Source: Ascaphus truei (taxonomy: Eukaryota > Chordata > Amphibia > Anura > Ascaphidae). From it: a stretch of DNA of 64,000 nt. The notes beneath the pieces are model-generated. The model saw only the letters and a list, made by a program, of their open reading frames with translations. It did not search any database and was not told where the DNA came from. The stretch covers positions 1,406,788 to 1,470,787 of the forward strand of contig CM071570.1 in the NCBI GenBank assembly GCA_036426205.1. Direction: 5' to 3'. Below are positions 10,993 to 22,199 of this stretch, in pieces (the first letter of the stretch is position 1; every line of letters starts with the position of its first letter). Position numbers and translations under genes: made by a program.

Positions 10993-12150
10993 TCATTTAA
11001 GAAAAACACCTAGATCAAAATCAATGTTGAGACCGTTGGGTGAGAGTGTTTTTAATTCATAGATCCAGTAGGCTTCACGCCTACTGATCTGTTTAAGTAG
11101 ATTACCTCCTCTCCAATGTTTTTCTACGGTTTCTATGGCTTGACATTTTAAACCCATCGGATTCTTATTATGATGAATTTTAAAATGATGTGAAACACTG
11201 TGTGTGTCTAAACCTCTTTTTATGTTATAAATATGTTCATACACTCTTCTCTTATAACATCTTCCTGTTCTGCCTACATATTGTAGGCCACAGGGACACT
11301 GTAACAAATAAATGACAGATGGAGTGTCACAATTAATAGATGTTTTTATAGTGTATATTTTTTCTGTTACATTTGATTTAAAGGTATCTGTGCTTCTACC
11401 AAATGAACAGGCCATACATTTGGTGCATTTAAAAAAACCCTTTCTTTTGCTGTTTATTTTTAATTTTGTATTTTCCAATGGGCAACTGGGTGCTAGACGC
11501 ATTTTAATATTTGGAGCTTTTGTAAAAATGATTTTAGGTTTTTCAGGGAGACATTTAGATAAAGTTGTATCACACAAGAGCATATGCCAGTGTTTATTAA
11601 AAATCTGGCGTATTTTTGGCGCCATTTCATTGTACTGGGTTATAAATGAAACTTCAGTATTTTTATTTGATGTATTTTTATCTTTGTACTCCAGTAGTGT
11701 ATCCCTCTCAATTTCTCCCACCTGAATGGATGCTGCCTCAAGTAGATGTTCTGGGTAACTTCTATCACGGAATTTGTTTTTAAGCTCATTTGCCTGAAGC
11801 TCAAACTCCCCAGGGTTTGAGCAGTTGCGCTTCAGGCGTGTGAGCTGACCCTTCGGGATATTCCGGATCCAGCTAGGATTGTGCTGGCTGTCTGCCCTTA
11901 ATAGTTATTAGCCTGGACAGACTTGAAGAATGTTTTAGTTTCTATTTTATTGTTACTAATGTACACTTGGAGGTCTAGAAACTCTATATGTTCCTTGTGG
12001 TGGTTAAAAGTAAATTTCAAATCCCTATCGTTGGAGTTTAAATATGTAAAAAATGTCTCCAACTGTATCTGGCTGCCAGACCAAACAAATATGACGTCAT
12101 CTATGAAACGGCGCCAGAGCACCAGGTGTGCCCCGAGAGGACAGTTGTTC
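10993..12150 (-). pseudogene. Penelope-like reverse transcriptase end plus GIY-YIG endonuclease
   Basis: From 12,122 downward the product contains RRFIDDVIFVWSG, the RT catalytic motif with the DD pair. It continues with IEFLDLQVYISNNKIETKTF and then (with at least one frame break between 11,898 and 11,721) an IPKGQ-like stretch. The endonuclease part ends at 10,993 and includes a cysteine cluster (FFKCTKCMAC), SVIYLLQCPCGLQYVGRTGR (the GIY-YIG equivalent), RRVYEHI and REAYWIYELKTLSPNGLN. This is the standard Penelope order, RT then EN. The N-terminal part of RT is missing, so the copy is dead. The EN reading frame alone is open for 242 codons. Confidence 0.85.
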
Positions 12151-12165
12151 CAAATAAAATCTTCT

Positions 12166-12180
12166 TACCACCTCATTAGG
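12166..12180. repeat. Target-site duplication of the Penelope insert (right copy)
   Basis: TACCACCTCATTAGG, identical to 9,816-9,830. Confidence 0.85.
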
Positions 12181-15100
12181 ACCTTATATGCATTCTCCTT
12201 CAAAGTAGTGCATATAGAGCTTTTGGCTGCCGCCAGCACTATTGAGTCCCAGTCTTCATCTTCTAATGTCTCCCCTAAGTCCGATTCCCATTTGTGTCTA
12301 TAACTCAGTTTAATGTTGTCGTCCGTTCCAGGACAGACCACCTCTCTGTATATCCGAGAAGTAAGTCCCGTGGTGTCCGTTCCTCTCGAACACAGCTGCT
12401 CAAAATTTGTACGCCGGGGGCGTTGTGGGATCTTATTGTAGAATGCTCTTATCTGGAGGTATCTAAAAAATTCAGAATTTGGTATCCCGCTTTCTGATTT
12501 AATTTGATCAAAGGATTTCATTAATGGACTCCCCTCCAGATGTAATAATTTCGTGAGGCCCTTTGTTTTCCAGGCTACTAGGTTCCTGCTTGGCAGGCTC
12601 GGAGCGAAATCAGGGTTCCCTACAAATGGGGTCATGAACGTGTGCTGGGAAGTAAGAACACATCTATATCTGGTATCCTCCCAGGTCGCCAACGAGCTCC
12701 TTAGTGGTGCCAACGGCTCTCCTATAGTCCTGTGGACCTTTTTTGGTAGCCAGATTAAGTCCTGTAAGTCTACAGGGGCGCTGCATGCTTTTTCTAACTC
12801 AATCCACCTACGGAGGCTTGTTGGCATGTGCCATTGTACAATTTGGGTTAATTGGGCTGCTCAGAAATAGGCTAATAAGCAAGGTACCCCTAATCCTCCT
12901 CTTAGTGTTGGTCTGATTAACGTACACGATTTGATGGGTGGTTTTTTATTACCCCAGACAAATTTCACCATGGAGGACTGTAACCGGAGGATGTTATCCC
13001 TGGCCACTTGTACCGGGAGGGTCTGAAAAAGGTACAGGGGAGGAGGTTCATCTTGAGGCTCTGGATTCTGCCGATCCATGAAATTGCATAGCCTGACCAG
13101 AGCCCGAGATCCTCCGTCAGAGGTCTTATCAGCCTGGGGTAATTGGCTTTATATAGGGCGCTATAGTCTTTGGTGATATTTATCCCGAGATATTTAATGG
13201 AGGAGGCTTGCCATTTAAAGTTAAAATTTAGTTCAATTAATTTTTCAGTGACCTTTGGCAGGTTTATCTTTAAGGCTTCTGATTTAATTTGGTTAATTTT
13301 GAATCCCGAAATCTTATTAAATTCGTCCAGCAAGCTAAAAACATTCGGCAGAGAGGTAAGGGGCTTTGACATCATTAGGATGATGTCATCTGCGTACAGG
13401 GCCACCTTGTGTGACTGGTCTTGTATTTGGATTCCTGCTATGTCTGGGCTGTTACGAATGCGTGCCGCCAAGGGCTCTATGCATAATGCGAAAATAAGTG
13501 GGGACGGGGACACCCCTGCCTGGTGCCACTCCGTATCGGGAATTTTTCCGAAGGGAAGCCCTGGTGCCTGACCCTCGCCTTTGGTTCCCGATAGAGAGCT
13601 AGAATGGCGCCCAACATTCTCCCCCCTATGCCAAAGACCACAAGCGTCTCTCTGAGGTAGGGCCAATCAATCCGGTCAAAGGCTTTCTCGGCGTCCAGAC
13701 GAAGTGCCATAGATGGGATATTTTGTCGTTGCGCCAAATCAATTAAATCTATGATCTGTCTAGTATTATCTGCCGCCTGCCTCCTGCAGATGAACCCTAC
13801 TTGATCTGGGTGGACCAGCCGTGGCATAACCTTGTTTAGGCGGTTAGCCAACAGTTTAGAGAAGATTTTAGTGTCCGAATTGATTAGTGAGATTGGGCGA
13901 TAACTTTTGCAATCTGCTGGGTCCTTCCCTGGTTTTGGGATCACTGATATAGACGCTTGTAGCATTTTGCCAGGTATAGGGGCACCCTCTAGGAATGAGT
14001 TAAACAGTCTGACCAGGTGAGGTACCAAGATTTTCCGGAATATTTTGTAGTATAGATTAGAGAAGCCGTCTGGGCCTGGGGCTTTTGACGGCTTCAGCGC
14101 TTTGATTACCTCTGATATTTCCTCACCTGAGAAATCTTCCTGCAGTGCATCCCTTTCCTCTCTGCCCAGTCTGGGTAGGTTCGCTCCCTTTAAGAATGCC
14201 TTTAGCTGCGTGTGGGTGGTCTCACAATGGGAGACCTTAGCCCCGTCATAGAGGGCCTCGTAGTAGGTTTTAAACTCTTCTACGATTTGTTTAGGATCAG
14301 AAGTGAGGTCACCTTTTCCTGTACGAATCGCCTGGATATGAAAATTACGGTTTATGTTCCTAAGTTTATTGGCAAGTGGGGTATCTGGCTTGTTTGCTCG
14401 TTCGTAAAATTTCCGCCTGGACCAAGTCATCTCCTTCTCAGCTCGGAAGGACATCAGTAAATTTAGTTTTGTTTTAGTGTCCAGCCAGGCCTTAAGGGTC
14501 TGTGCCTGCTTATTGTTTTTATGTAGGGCGGATAGGGACGTCAATTCGTATTGTAAGGTATTAATCTTTTGCTCCCTTTCTTTCTTCCGCCTACTCGCAA
14601 TCCCAATGAGTTCACCTCTTAGTGTCGCCTTATGGGCCTCCCAAAGGGTAGATTGAGACGTCACACTACCAACGTTCTCAGTAAAATAGTCCCTGATTTT
14701 CCCCCCTACTGTTTGTTCAATCTCTGGGATTTTGATTAGTAACTCATTGAGTTTCCAGGTCGCTCCTGGCCTGTCTAGTCTAAAATCGGTACACTGCAGC
14801 ATGATCAGACCACGAAATATCATGGATTCCCGTGTGGGAGATCTACGAAACCATTCTGTTGGACACAAAGAGGTAGTCTATCCTGCTGTAGCGGTCGTGT
14901 GGATGTGAATAAAATGTGTATTCTTTTTCGCCTGGGTGCTGCTCGCGCCAGATGTCTATTGGTTTTGAGGCCTCTGATCCAAGCCGCTCTGCTTTGCGGG
15001 TTTTTAAGCCCGCCTGGAGAGCATCTGTCTGCGTGTGGGTCCAACGTGTGGTTGATGTCCCCCCCTAGTATTATGCCACCTTGCGCTACTCTGTGTAGGG

Positions 15101-16170
15101 TCGTGAAAAATCTATCAAAAAAGGTATCGGCGCGGTCACTGGGAGCATAAACGTTTGCTAAGGTGAGGGGTTGCCCATGGATAGCCCCGACCACTATGAT
15201 GAGCCGGCCATTAGCATCCTTCTTAGTGAGTTTAATGTCGAGTGCAAGACGGTTGTGTACCAAGATCACGACCCCTCTCTTTTTTTTGTTGGCTGCCGCT
15301 GCTACCCAAGTTTGGTACCTGCTGTCTATATATTTTGGGGAGTTATTTTTAGAAAAATGTGTCTCCTGTAGTAGGATAATGTCAGGGTTTGTTTTTTTGT
15401 AATCAGTCATGGCCAAGCGTCTCTTATGGGGGCTATTAAAACCTTTCACGTTGTGTGAAATGACTGTGAGTTCCCTACCCATTGGTGCTTTCCGGATATC
15501 GCTCTGTGATGGAGGCTTGTGTGTCGACCTTGGTACCTCCAGGTTTCTGCTGGTACCGAGGGTTCCTGATGCTATCACGTGCTCCTCTGGCCTGTGCGCG
15601 GGGGGAACAAGAGGGTACATAAATGGGGGACACAGGGAAGACGACAATACAAAAACAAATAGAACATTCGGTGTATCACCGGGGTTGAGTCCCCGTGGCC
15701 ACCTGAATTGCCCCTCCTGGAGATCCGGTCTGGGCCTGTCTTGCTCTGGTCTTAATAGCTAGCTCCTGGCCCATTGTTACCGGCCCAGCGGGGTCTTGCA
15801 TGGGCCCCCTGGGGACTGCTCCCCAGGTACCCACGTGGAGTCCCATGCCGACGGTGGACGTAGAGTAGAGCTTCCCGCCCCCGCCTCTGAACACAAAAAA
15901 AAACAATGTTAACATCAACATCCGCATTGTCAACGCCGCCGCGCCTCACCACTCCCCATAGCCTGTGCTACTCCCCTGGTCTACTGAAAGCCCGTCCAAC
16001 TTTCCTATCAGCCAGCCCTCAGTGTTTGTCAGTGTTTGTCCGTCCCCCCTGTCTCCTCTCTTGTTACGTTATTGTTTTGATTGGTAGTCATGTTTGGCTA
16101 GGGAGCATCCTTTCTACACCTTTATCTCTTTTTGTTCTCTCTCTTCCCCCTTCTCTCCCCTTTCCCTTGT

Positions 16171-16360
16171 ATGCTGGCCCTCGTGCAAAGGACAATTTAT
16201 TTTGTTTTCCCCTCCCAGTAAGTGTTGCATTAAGTGTATTCTGAAGTTGTCGTGTGTTTATCTAGCAAGGAAATAAATCACAATTTATTTTGCTCCTTGT
16301 TGTATTCAACCGAGTACCCAGAAATATAAAAAGTCTTGATAAGTTGTGTCCACCGTGACA
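16171..16360 (+). mobile_element. LTR-A 3' end
   Basis: It contains 'cccagtaagtgttgcattaagtgtat', an AATAAA signal near 16,273 and the terminus CCGTGACA at 16,360. This parallels the end of the 5' LTR at 2,970-3,118. It is probably the continuation of the LTR broken by L1 copy 1. Confidence 0.55.
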
Positions 16361-16812
16361 GGTTCTGAACCCTATAAGAATTTCTGCAGCCCATTGGGAA
16401 TCAGATTTAACTAAGATCCATAAGATTTACCAAGCTTCATAAGTTTCACGTAGCGGTCGTGGCTGGGGATTGAAGCTGATTTGAGTTCCAGGACATTTGG
16501 GACTTACATGCGTTCATGTTATTTCAAGGCTCCGGAGCTCGTACTGTACATGTGGAACTACATGCCAATTTGAGTTCCAGGACATTTCGGGCTAAGTCCC
16601 GGTCATCTACAAACTTTGTTTTATGTCCACAGAAGCTAGGAAAGTCTAGTTTTGTAACCCAGACCCCCAGTAAATGTGTTTTTATTCTATATTTTGTAAT
16701 CCACTGTGTGTACGTCTATTTCAATGGAATAAATTACAATTTGTTTTACTATCTTGTGTTGCTCAGTGAAGGATCCCGGTAAAAACATATAAATACCTGG
16801 TCTCCCATGACA
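16361..16812 (+). mobile_element. Second LTR 3' end, related subfamily
   Basis: It has 'gtcgtggctgg', a duplicated 'tttgagttccaggacatttcgg' block, an AATAAA near 16,730 and the terminus CCATGACA at 16,812. It is closely similar to 61,130-61,509. Confidence 0.5.
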
Positions 16813-17101
16813 ATCCAGTAACTATGGACCCGGTCTACCAAGACACATTCTGACAAGACTTTCTCTGCAAACCACCCCCCCCCCCCCCCCCCCCTGAAAC
16901 TCATTCCACAGCAATCTCTGCTTGCTAGCCCTCCTGGAAACGTAAAAACACAAAAAAATACTTTATTACTGCACATTACAGGTTATGCATGTACAAACAT
17001 TGGGCTCAAGAGCTGGCACTCTTGAACCCCAATACATGGATCAGAGGTAACCAAAGAGCTTAAACCTTTATTGTGAGCGTGGTTACTTCCTCACCGTCAC
17101 A
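16813..17101 (-). mobile_element. LTR-B 5'-end fragment (minus) with a poly-C run
   Basis: It ends on the plus strand with 'ttcctcaccgtcaca', the complement of an LTR start TGTGACGG. The 'ttaaacctttattgtgag' block typical of the family precedes it. A pure C run of about 26 bases lies at about 16,868-16,893. Confidence 0.5.
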
Positions 17102-17226
17102 ACTTTATTTTGCAAGATTTCTAATTTTTCCATTTTTACAAGGAAACTGTATTCTCACATCGCAATGGATAGGCTACTGTGTTTTAACCCTGGTCAAAAC
17201 ATACATCTTTACCCAAAAACATTTAC

Positions 17227-18024
17227 CTTCCATGGCTGCCAGGTCTGCCGTGTGGCATCAGTTTTTGAAAGCTGAGAGTGGTTAGTGTGTAAATACATGG
17301 CATGCAATGCATGTGACACAGCATATACCGCTGTATAGACACTGTGAGTGAATCTGAAATTATTCACATCGTAGATAGAGGGATCCAACACACTGAGGTC
17401 ACTATTATCTTTACAGTCAAAGCCTTTAAAAAATGTAGTATTTTGAGGGAAACAGGAGAATTCAATCAACCAGATATCCCTCAGAATCGTGTTGTCTGGA
17501 TACTTATAGAGATCAGCCCTTTGTAGGAAATCTCTCAGACCTGGGATATCCCCTCTGTGCACAGAAAACCTCAACGAGCCATTCAACTGTACAATATAAT
17601 TCCGTTCCTTGAATTCTGGAAGAACCAGTAATGTGGAAGGTAGTATTAGAACTTTCCTAAATCCAGAGAACCTGGCAGTGTATAAAAGGAAGGATATCAA
17701 ATTTGATGTGCTAATATACACAATGACCACCTTACAGCTAGATTTTTGGGTACCCTCCAGATTTTTGTGACGTAAGTGTTCAGATTGAATGGTTATGAGG
17801 AATTCAACACAGCTTCCGCTGTTAATTATTTCATCTTGTAGTTCCCTGCCGGCTCTGTAGTTACTTTCATCATCTGAAGTGATAATCCCCACCCAGTTCC
17901 ATCCAAAATGCTGTAATAACTGAATGATGGCTTTATACTGGGTTTGCTCATTGGGCACAGTGCGGAAAAATGATGGAAACTGAATGTTGGCATTCAAAAC
18001 TGGATCCATAGCCCCATAACTGAT
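17227..18024 (-). CDS. V2R-type vomeronasal receptor, exon 3 (ligand-binding domain core)
   Basis: This 266-codon open segment is the large third exon of a V2R gene and encodes most of the Venus-flytrap ligand-binding domain. It opens ISYGAMDPVLNANIQFPSFF, closely matching the family signature Q-ISYGA.DP.L....QFPSF.RT.PN. It continues with HFGWNWVGIITSDDESNYRA, F.I.F motifs and NFRFTHSVYTAVYAVSHAL, the conserved helix near the domain end. The acceptor is a strong polypyrimidine tract plus CTGCAG (18,030-18,025). The donor is AAG/GTAAAT at 17,226-17,221. Both junctions are phase 0, matching exons 2 and 4. No stops or frameshifts were seen. The roughly 800-bp length is what I expect for this exon in the family. 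Confidence 0.93.
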
Positions 18025-18116
18025 CTGCAGAGAACAGGAAAATAATACAATTAAAACAGGCAACAACACTATGAGAGCCAAGAAATAATATTATTATGTG
18101 TTTGTTAATCAGTGTC

Positions 18117-18440
18117 TGTGACGTTGAGGGGGTAACCAGGCTTTATAATAAAGGTTAAGCCCACTTGGTTGCCCCTAAACTGTGTTTTGGGGTCCTAGAG
18201 TGCCAGCTCTTGGACCCGTGTATTGTACATGCATTACTGTGACTGTGTGCAAATTATGTGACAATAAAGATTTTTCTGTGCTATGCTTTCATGGGGTGCT
18301 GGGACCAGGAGATTTCTAGGCTGCGAGTTTTAGGGTAGGTTTGACGGCCACATTTCTTTCAGATTGCGTCTATTTATCCACAGTTACTAGAGACCCCAAA
18401 AATGTATAAAGGATTCAGGTTACATTCCCGGCTACATTGA
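18117..18440 (+). mobile_element. LTR-B 5' fragment (plus)
   Basis: It starts TGTGACGTTGAGGGGGTAAC, followed by 'ataataaaggttaagcccacttgg' and 'agtgccagctcttggaccc', as in the reverse copies at 46.2 and 17.0 kb. The right boundary is approximate. Confidence 0.5.
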
Positions 18441-18469
18441 AGCGCAGTGCTTCAGTCAAAATCCTACCA

Positions 18470-19160
18470 TGAAAAGCGTTCTTGCGACCCACCATCCTAA
18501 GAAAAGACATTATGGAACTAGAGAGAGTGCAGAGAAGATCCACCAAATTAATAAAGGGGATGGACAATCTAACTTATGAGGAGAGACTAGCTAAATTAGA
18601 TGTATTTACATTAGAAAAGAGGCGTCTAAGGGGATATGATAACTATATACAAATATATTCGGGGACAATACAAGGAGCTTTCAAAAGAACTATTCATCCC
18701 AAGTGCAGAACAAAGGACTCGGGCCATCCCTTAAGGTTGGAGGAAAGGAGATTTCACCAGCAACAAAGGAAAGGGTTCTTTACAGTAAGGGCAGTTAAAT
18801 GTGGAATTCACTACCCATGGAGACTGTGATGGCAGATACAACAGATTTGTTCAAAAAAAGGTTGGACATCTTTTTAGACAGGAAAGGTATACAGGGATGT
18901 ACCAAATAAGTATACAAGGGAAGGATGTTGATCCAGGGATTAATCCGATTGCCAATTCTTAGAGTCAAGAAGGAATTTATTTTTCCTCTTATGAGATATC
19001 ATTGGATGATGTGACTCTGGGGTTTTTTGTTTGCCTTCCTCTGGATCAATAAGTATAGATATTGGATAAAGTATCTGTTGTCTAAATTTAGCATAGGTTG
19101 AAATTGATGGCCGGAAGTCTTTTTTTCAACCTCATCTACTATGTAACTCTACTATATAAC
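18470..19160 (+). mobile_element. CR1-like LINE, 3' end of ORF2 and 3' tail
   Basis: The translation gives DIMELERVQRRSTKLIKGM, LTYEERLAKLDVFTLEKRRL and RGYDNYIQIY. This is the conserved C-terminal stretch of CR1-type ORF2 (LE.VQRR.TK.I, L.YEERL..L....LE.RR.RG). A frameshift after 'RRLRG' breaks it. The following 3' region ('ggttgaaattgatgg...tcttt...caacctcatctactatgtaac') also occurs at 61,560-61,880. The copy is 5' truncated and dead. Confidence 0.7.
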
Positions 19161-19339
19161 CACTAGGAGGTCCTGCATCAGCATACACCAGAAAAGGTAA
19201 ATGGCGCATGAAGGGGTTAATGTGTCCCCCAGTTTAATGAAGGGGTGCCCAGATCACCCTAACTCAGCTATAAGGAGTTTAGGGTTTACTCCAGCCCAAA
19301 AATAAAACTGAAAGGGTTTTATTAAGATAAGGGTGAGCA

Positions 19340-20257
19340 GCTTTTATTATTTATTTATTTAATTTATTACATGTTTTACCAGGAAGTAATACATTGAGAG
19401 TTACCTCTCGTTTTCAAGTATGTCCTGGACATAGTTAATATGACAAATAATACATGGTTACAAATACAGTTACATATATGAACAGGGTATACATTATATA
19501 CAATACATTGCATGCGCAGTTGGAGAAGATGTATATTATAGGTGTATGTAACAGTTACAGACCAGATTACAATGTGAGACAGCCTTAGTTTTGAAAGAAC
19601 TTAAACTGGTGGTGGATATGAGAGTCTCTGGTAGGTTGTTCCAGTTTTGGGGTGCACGGTAAGAGAAGGAGGAGCGGCCGGATACTTTGTTGAGCCTTGG
19701 GACCATGAACAGTCTTTTGGAGTCTGATCTCAGATGATAAGTGCTGCATGTGGTCGGGATGAGGTGCTTGTTCAGATAGATGGGTAGCTTGCCCAGAAAG
19801 TATTTGAAGGCAAGACAGGAAAGGTGAACTCTGTGCCTAGACTCGAGTGATGACCAATCTAGTTCTTTGAGCATTCGCAGTGGTGTGTGTTGTAGTTGCA
19901 TTGGAGAACGAAATGACAAATTGAATTGTAGAGGGTGTCAAGTTTGCTAAGGTGGGTTTTGGGTGCCGAGCTATATATTATGTCTCCATAGTCTATAATT
20001 GGCATTAGCATCTGCTGTGCGATACGCTTTTTGACCAGCAGGCTTAGGGAGGATTTGTTCCTGTAAAGTACACCTAGTTTGGCATAGGTTTTGGATGTTA
20101 GGGTATCAATGTGCATTCCGAATGATAAGTGGGAGTCAAACCATATGCCCAGGTATTTAAAACTAGTAACAGGAGTTAGGGTGGTGTTAGTGTTGGTTCT
20201 GATCTGGAGCTCGGTCACTGAAAGCTTTAAAAATTTAGTCTTGGTCCCAAATACCAT
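19340..20257 (-). pseudogene. LINE ORF2 C-terminal remnant (Rex1/L2-like)
   Basis: From 20,257 downward the product contains TPVTSFKYLGIWFDSHLSF, PIIDYGDIIYSSAP and, after a frame break near 19,880-19,920, LNKVSGRSSFSYRAPQNWNN. This is the region after the RT palm in Rex1/L2-like LINEs ('KYLG..D..L', 'DYGD..Y', 'F.Y.AP..WN.LP'). The 3' part (19,340-19,450, with 'accaggaagtaatacattgag') is a repeat I recognise as common in frogs. There is at least one frameshift and the element is 5' truncated. Confidence 0.65.
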
Positions 20258-20936
20258 TGTTACAGCCGATTCACTAAGCTCTGTTAAGTGGCTTTAAAAG
20301 CGCGAAGTACCCTTTAAGCCCGATAAGGCTGCAGTGCAATTCACTAAGCAGTGATAACTGCGCTTTATCGCTATTAAATGGGCTTTTTTTCAGCCCTCGG
20401 CGCAAAATGCGCACGATCAGGCTATTGTGCTGCTTTTTGCCAGTACAGGAGATTCACTATGCAGCGCTAATTGAATCGGCCTTAAAAAATGCGCCTGACA
20501 AACGCGCCAGCTAAAGGCAGTCGCAAAAGGAGCTGGACTATGGGGGACCCCGGGGTTCCGTGGGTGTCCGGGGTCCCCGCGTGGGTGTCCGGGGTCCTGC
20601 GGTACCAATGTTGTGCCACCAAAAAATAAACAATACTATATAAAAAATACCTCCCCCCGAACACATACATACTACAGTAATGGGCAAAATTACTATTATC
20701 CACATATGGATAATAATGCATTTTGCCCATTAAATATACATTAATCACAATAAATAAAATAAATACATTTTGTACCCCATAATGGGGCCTGTATCTCCTG
20801 AAGAAGGGGGTCCCTGGACCTGAAACCAATGCGGTTCAGCTCAGGAGACCCCCTGCACATGTACACTAGTATTAAAAATCATATTTGTACAGCACGATCG
20901 CCTGTAAGAGTCCTGCAAGACTCAGAGGGGGGCTTC
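20258..20936. repeat. Dispersed repeats with hairpin segments
   Basis: The segment holds 'gattcactaag' blocks repeated at 20,269, 20,339 and 20,452. It also holds a 'ggggcctgtatctcc...gggggtcc' piece that matches one arm of the hairpin at 58,211-58,429, and a 'cacgatcgcctgt' piece shared with 58,467. No genes were seen. Confidence 0.45.
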
Positions 20937-21514
20937 ACGGGAGACCAGGTCTTACCCACAAATTAATATCAGAACTCTCAACTGAGCAGGACAAGGGGGG
21001 TAAAATAAATTGTCATTTATTTCCTTTTAAGACAAACACACAATACTTCAAAATTACACTCAATATATACTTACTGGGATGGGGAAACGAAATAAAATGT
21101 CCACGGAACTAAACAAAGTTTCTGGGCACCCCTGCACGCATGCAAGTGGGTGCACAATGTGAGCCATGTGACAGGCCTTGGCTAGGGGCGCAACTTGCCA
21201 GCCCTATATCTCCGCCAAAAGGAATTCTTACGTAGAGTCCTTACAGGATTTGTTAGGGAACCCTTAGCAGAAACGAATTCTGGAAGAGGGTATGATCCTT
21301 CGTTGCGATGTAGTTAACCCCTCACACTCCGGAACCGCCGATGCTGGTACTTTGACGTCTCTTGATAAAACCTGAGATGAATCTCACTGGGACGGGGCTG
21401 CAGGCATATTTATAGGGTTAAGGGTCCTATGCCCAGCATATACAGCCAATCCCCCTGTGGGAACAACTTTTTCCACCTATCCCAGACTTGCCAGTAGCTC
21501 ACAAGAAGGGCAAA
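20937..21514 (-). mobile_element. LTR-A fragment (minus orientation)
   Basis: Reverse complement of the 3' half of LTR-A (compare 2,590-3,118). It starts 'cacgggagaccaggtctta' and includes 'aagtttctgggcacccctgc', 'ggggcgcaacttgccag' and 'gttaacccctcacactccgg'. The left arm of the large palindrome begins at its right edge. Confidence 0.6.
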
Positions 21515-22199
21515 GTGACCAAATATAAATAGTGCAATGTGCAAATAAACCCAGTGATGTATAGCACTGAAAACACATAATATTGTCACTCCAATTGTGG
21601 AACTCCTCAGGTGCGTGGACTCCTTGTTAACCACATATGAAGAAAAGAACACAAATGCAGAGGGTATAGTGTATTAACATTTACTCATGATTGTGACAGG
21701 GGGGGGGGGTTGGTAGCCCAGTAATAAATGGGCTACTCCCCAGCTGGCAAACCCTACCACCGTCCAGGAGGCGAGTGGTTAATGTAATTATGTGTAATAT
21801 TTGTATGCATTTCCCTGCTTCAGCACAATATGTATTCAACTCTGTATACTGTCTTACCCTTAGTTTTAATGTGTTCCTGCTCATACAGTGTTTACACCAA
21901 GCACATACACTGGGATCAGGTCGGGAGGGAAAGGGTTAACTGTGTTTGAATGGTTATGGCCCCTGGTTCCCCTTCCCGCCTTTTCACCCACCATTTGCCG
22001 GCACTGTCCCATAGGTCGCCATTGGAGCTCGATAGGATTCAATGAAGATTGAGAGGTTTTTGGCCCTGTACCTAGAAAGACCAGCAGATGGAGCCCGAGA
22101 GGACGAACGGAGTTTTCCCCATTGAAATGAATAGAGCCATGCATTTCAATGGGAAATACCTAGAGTCTGCTTTCCAAGAACGAAGTGATACATTGTAAC

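Larger units (their letters stand above)
9831..12165 (-). mobile_element. Penelope-like element A (5' truncated), inserted in L1 ORF2
   Basis: A 2,335-bp minus-strand insert is bounded by a perfect 15-bp direct repeat. It contains the end of a Penelope RT, a GIY-YIG endonuclease, and about 1.16 kb of noncoding 3' sequence with a hammerhead-like motif. Removing it and one repeat copy brings the two halves of L1 ORF2 together. Penelope-like elements use a GIY-YIG endonuclease to insert and are commonly 5' truncated, as here. Confidence 0.85.
9353..15482 (-). pseudogene. LINE-1 ORF2 (endonuclease plus reverse transcriptase), frameshifted and interrupted
   Basis: Read from 15,482 downward, the product starts MGRELTVISHNVKGFN, typical of an L1 apurinic endonuclease, with LQETHF and GGDIN. 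The RT follows with PGPDGFSNLYYK, SYRPISLIN, AEKAFDRIDW, GTRQGCP and YADDIIL (about 13,380-13,400). A C-terminal CCHC-like segment (CPKQCGEHSDLLHMLWGC) lies near 9,720-9,770. The pieces occupy several frames (15,482-14,820; 14,868-13,477; 13,666-12,965; 13,079-12,861; 12,827-12,165; 9,826-9,353), so several indels have occurred. Colinearity with the plus-strand ORF2 at 50,976-54,824 is clear. The Penelope insert falls between residues equivalent to '..KVLMRW' and 'MRWYLTP..', and its target duplication explains the repeated MRW. Confidence 0.85.
8986..16170 (-). mobile_element. 5'-truncated LINE-1 (L1 copy 1), split by a Penelope-like element
   Basis: The minus-strand 3' tail is the A/T-rich tract near 8,980-9,000. 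ORF2 runs from about 15,482 down to 9,353, with a foreign Penelope insert at 9,831-12,165. Upstream of ORF2 (15,483-about 16,170) there is no convincing ORF1, so the copy is truncated or diverged at its 5' end. LTR sequence lies on both sides. I found no clear target-site duplication. Confidence 0.7.

Noticed and set aside
20760..20870. A second possible hammerhead (CTGAAGAAG ... GAAACC)
   Set aside because: The spacing allows a stem II, but the core is embedded in a hairpin repeat whose sister copies (58,330-58,429) lack the core bases, so the match is likely chance.
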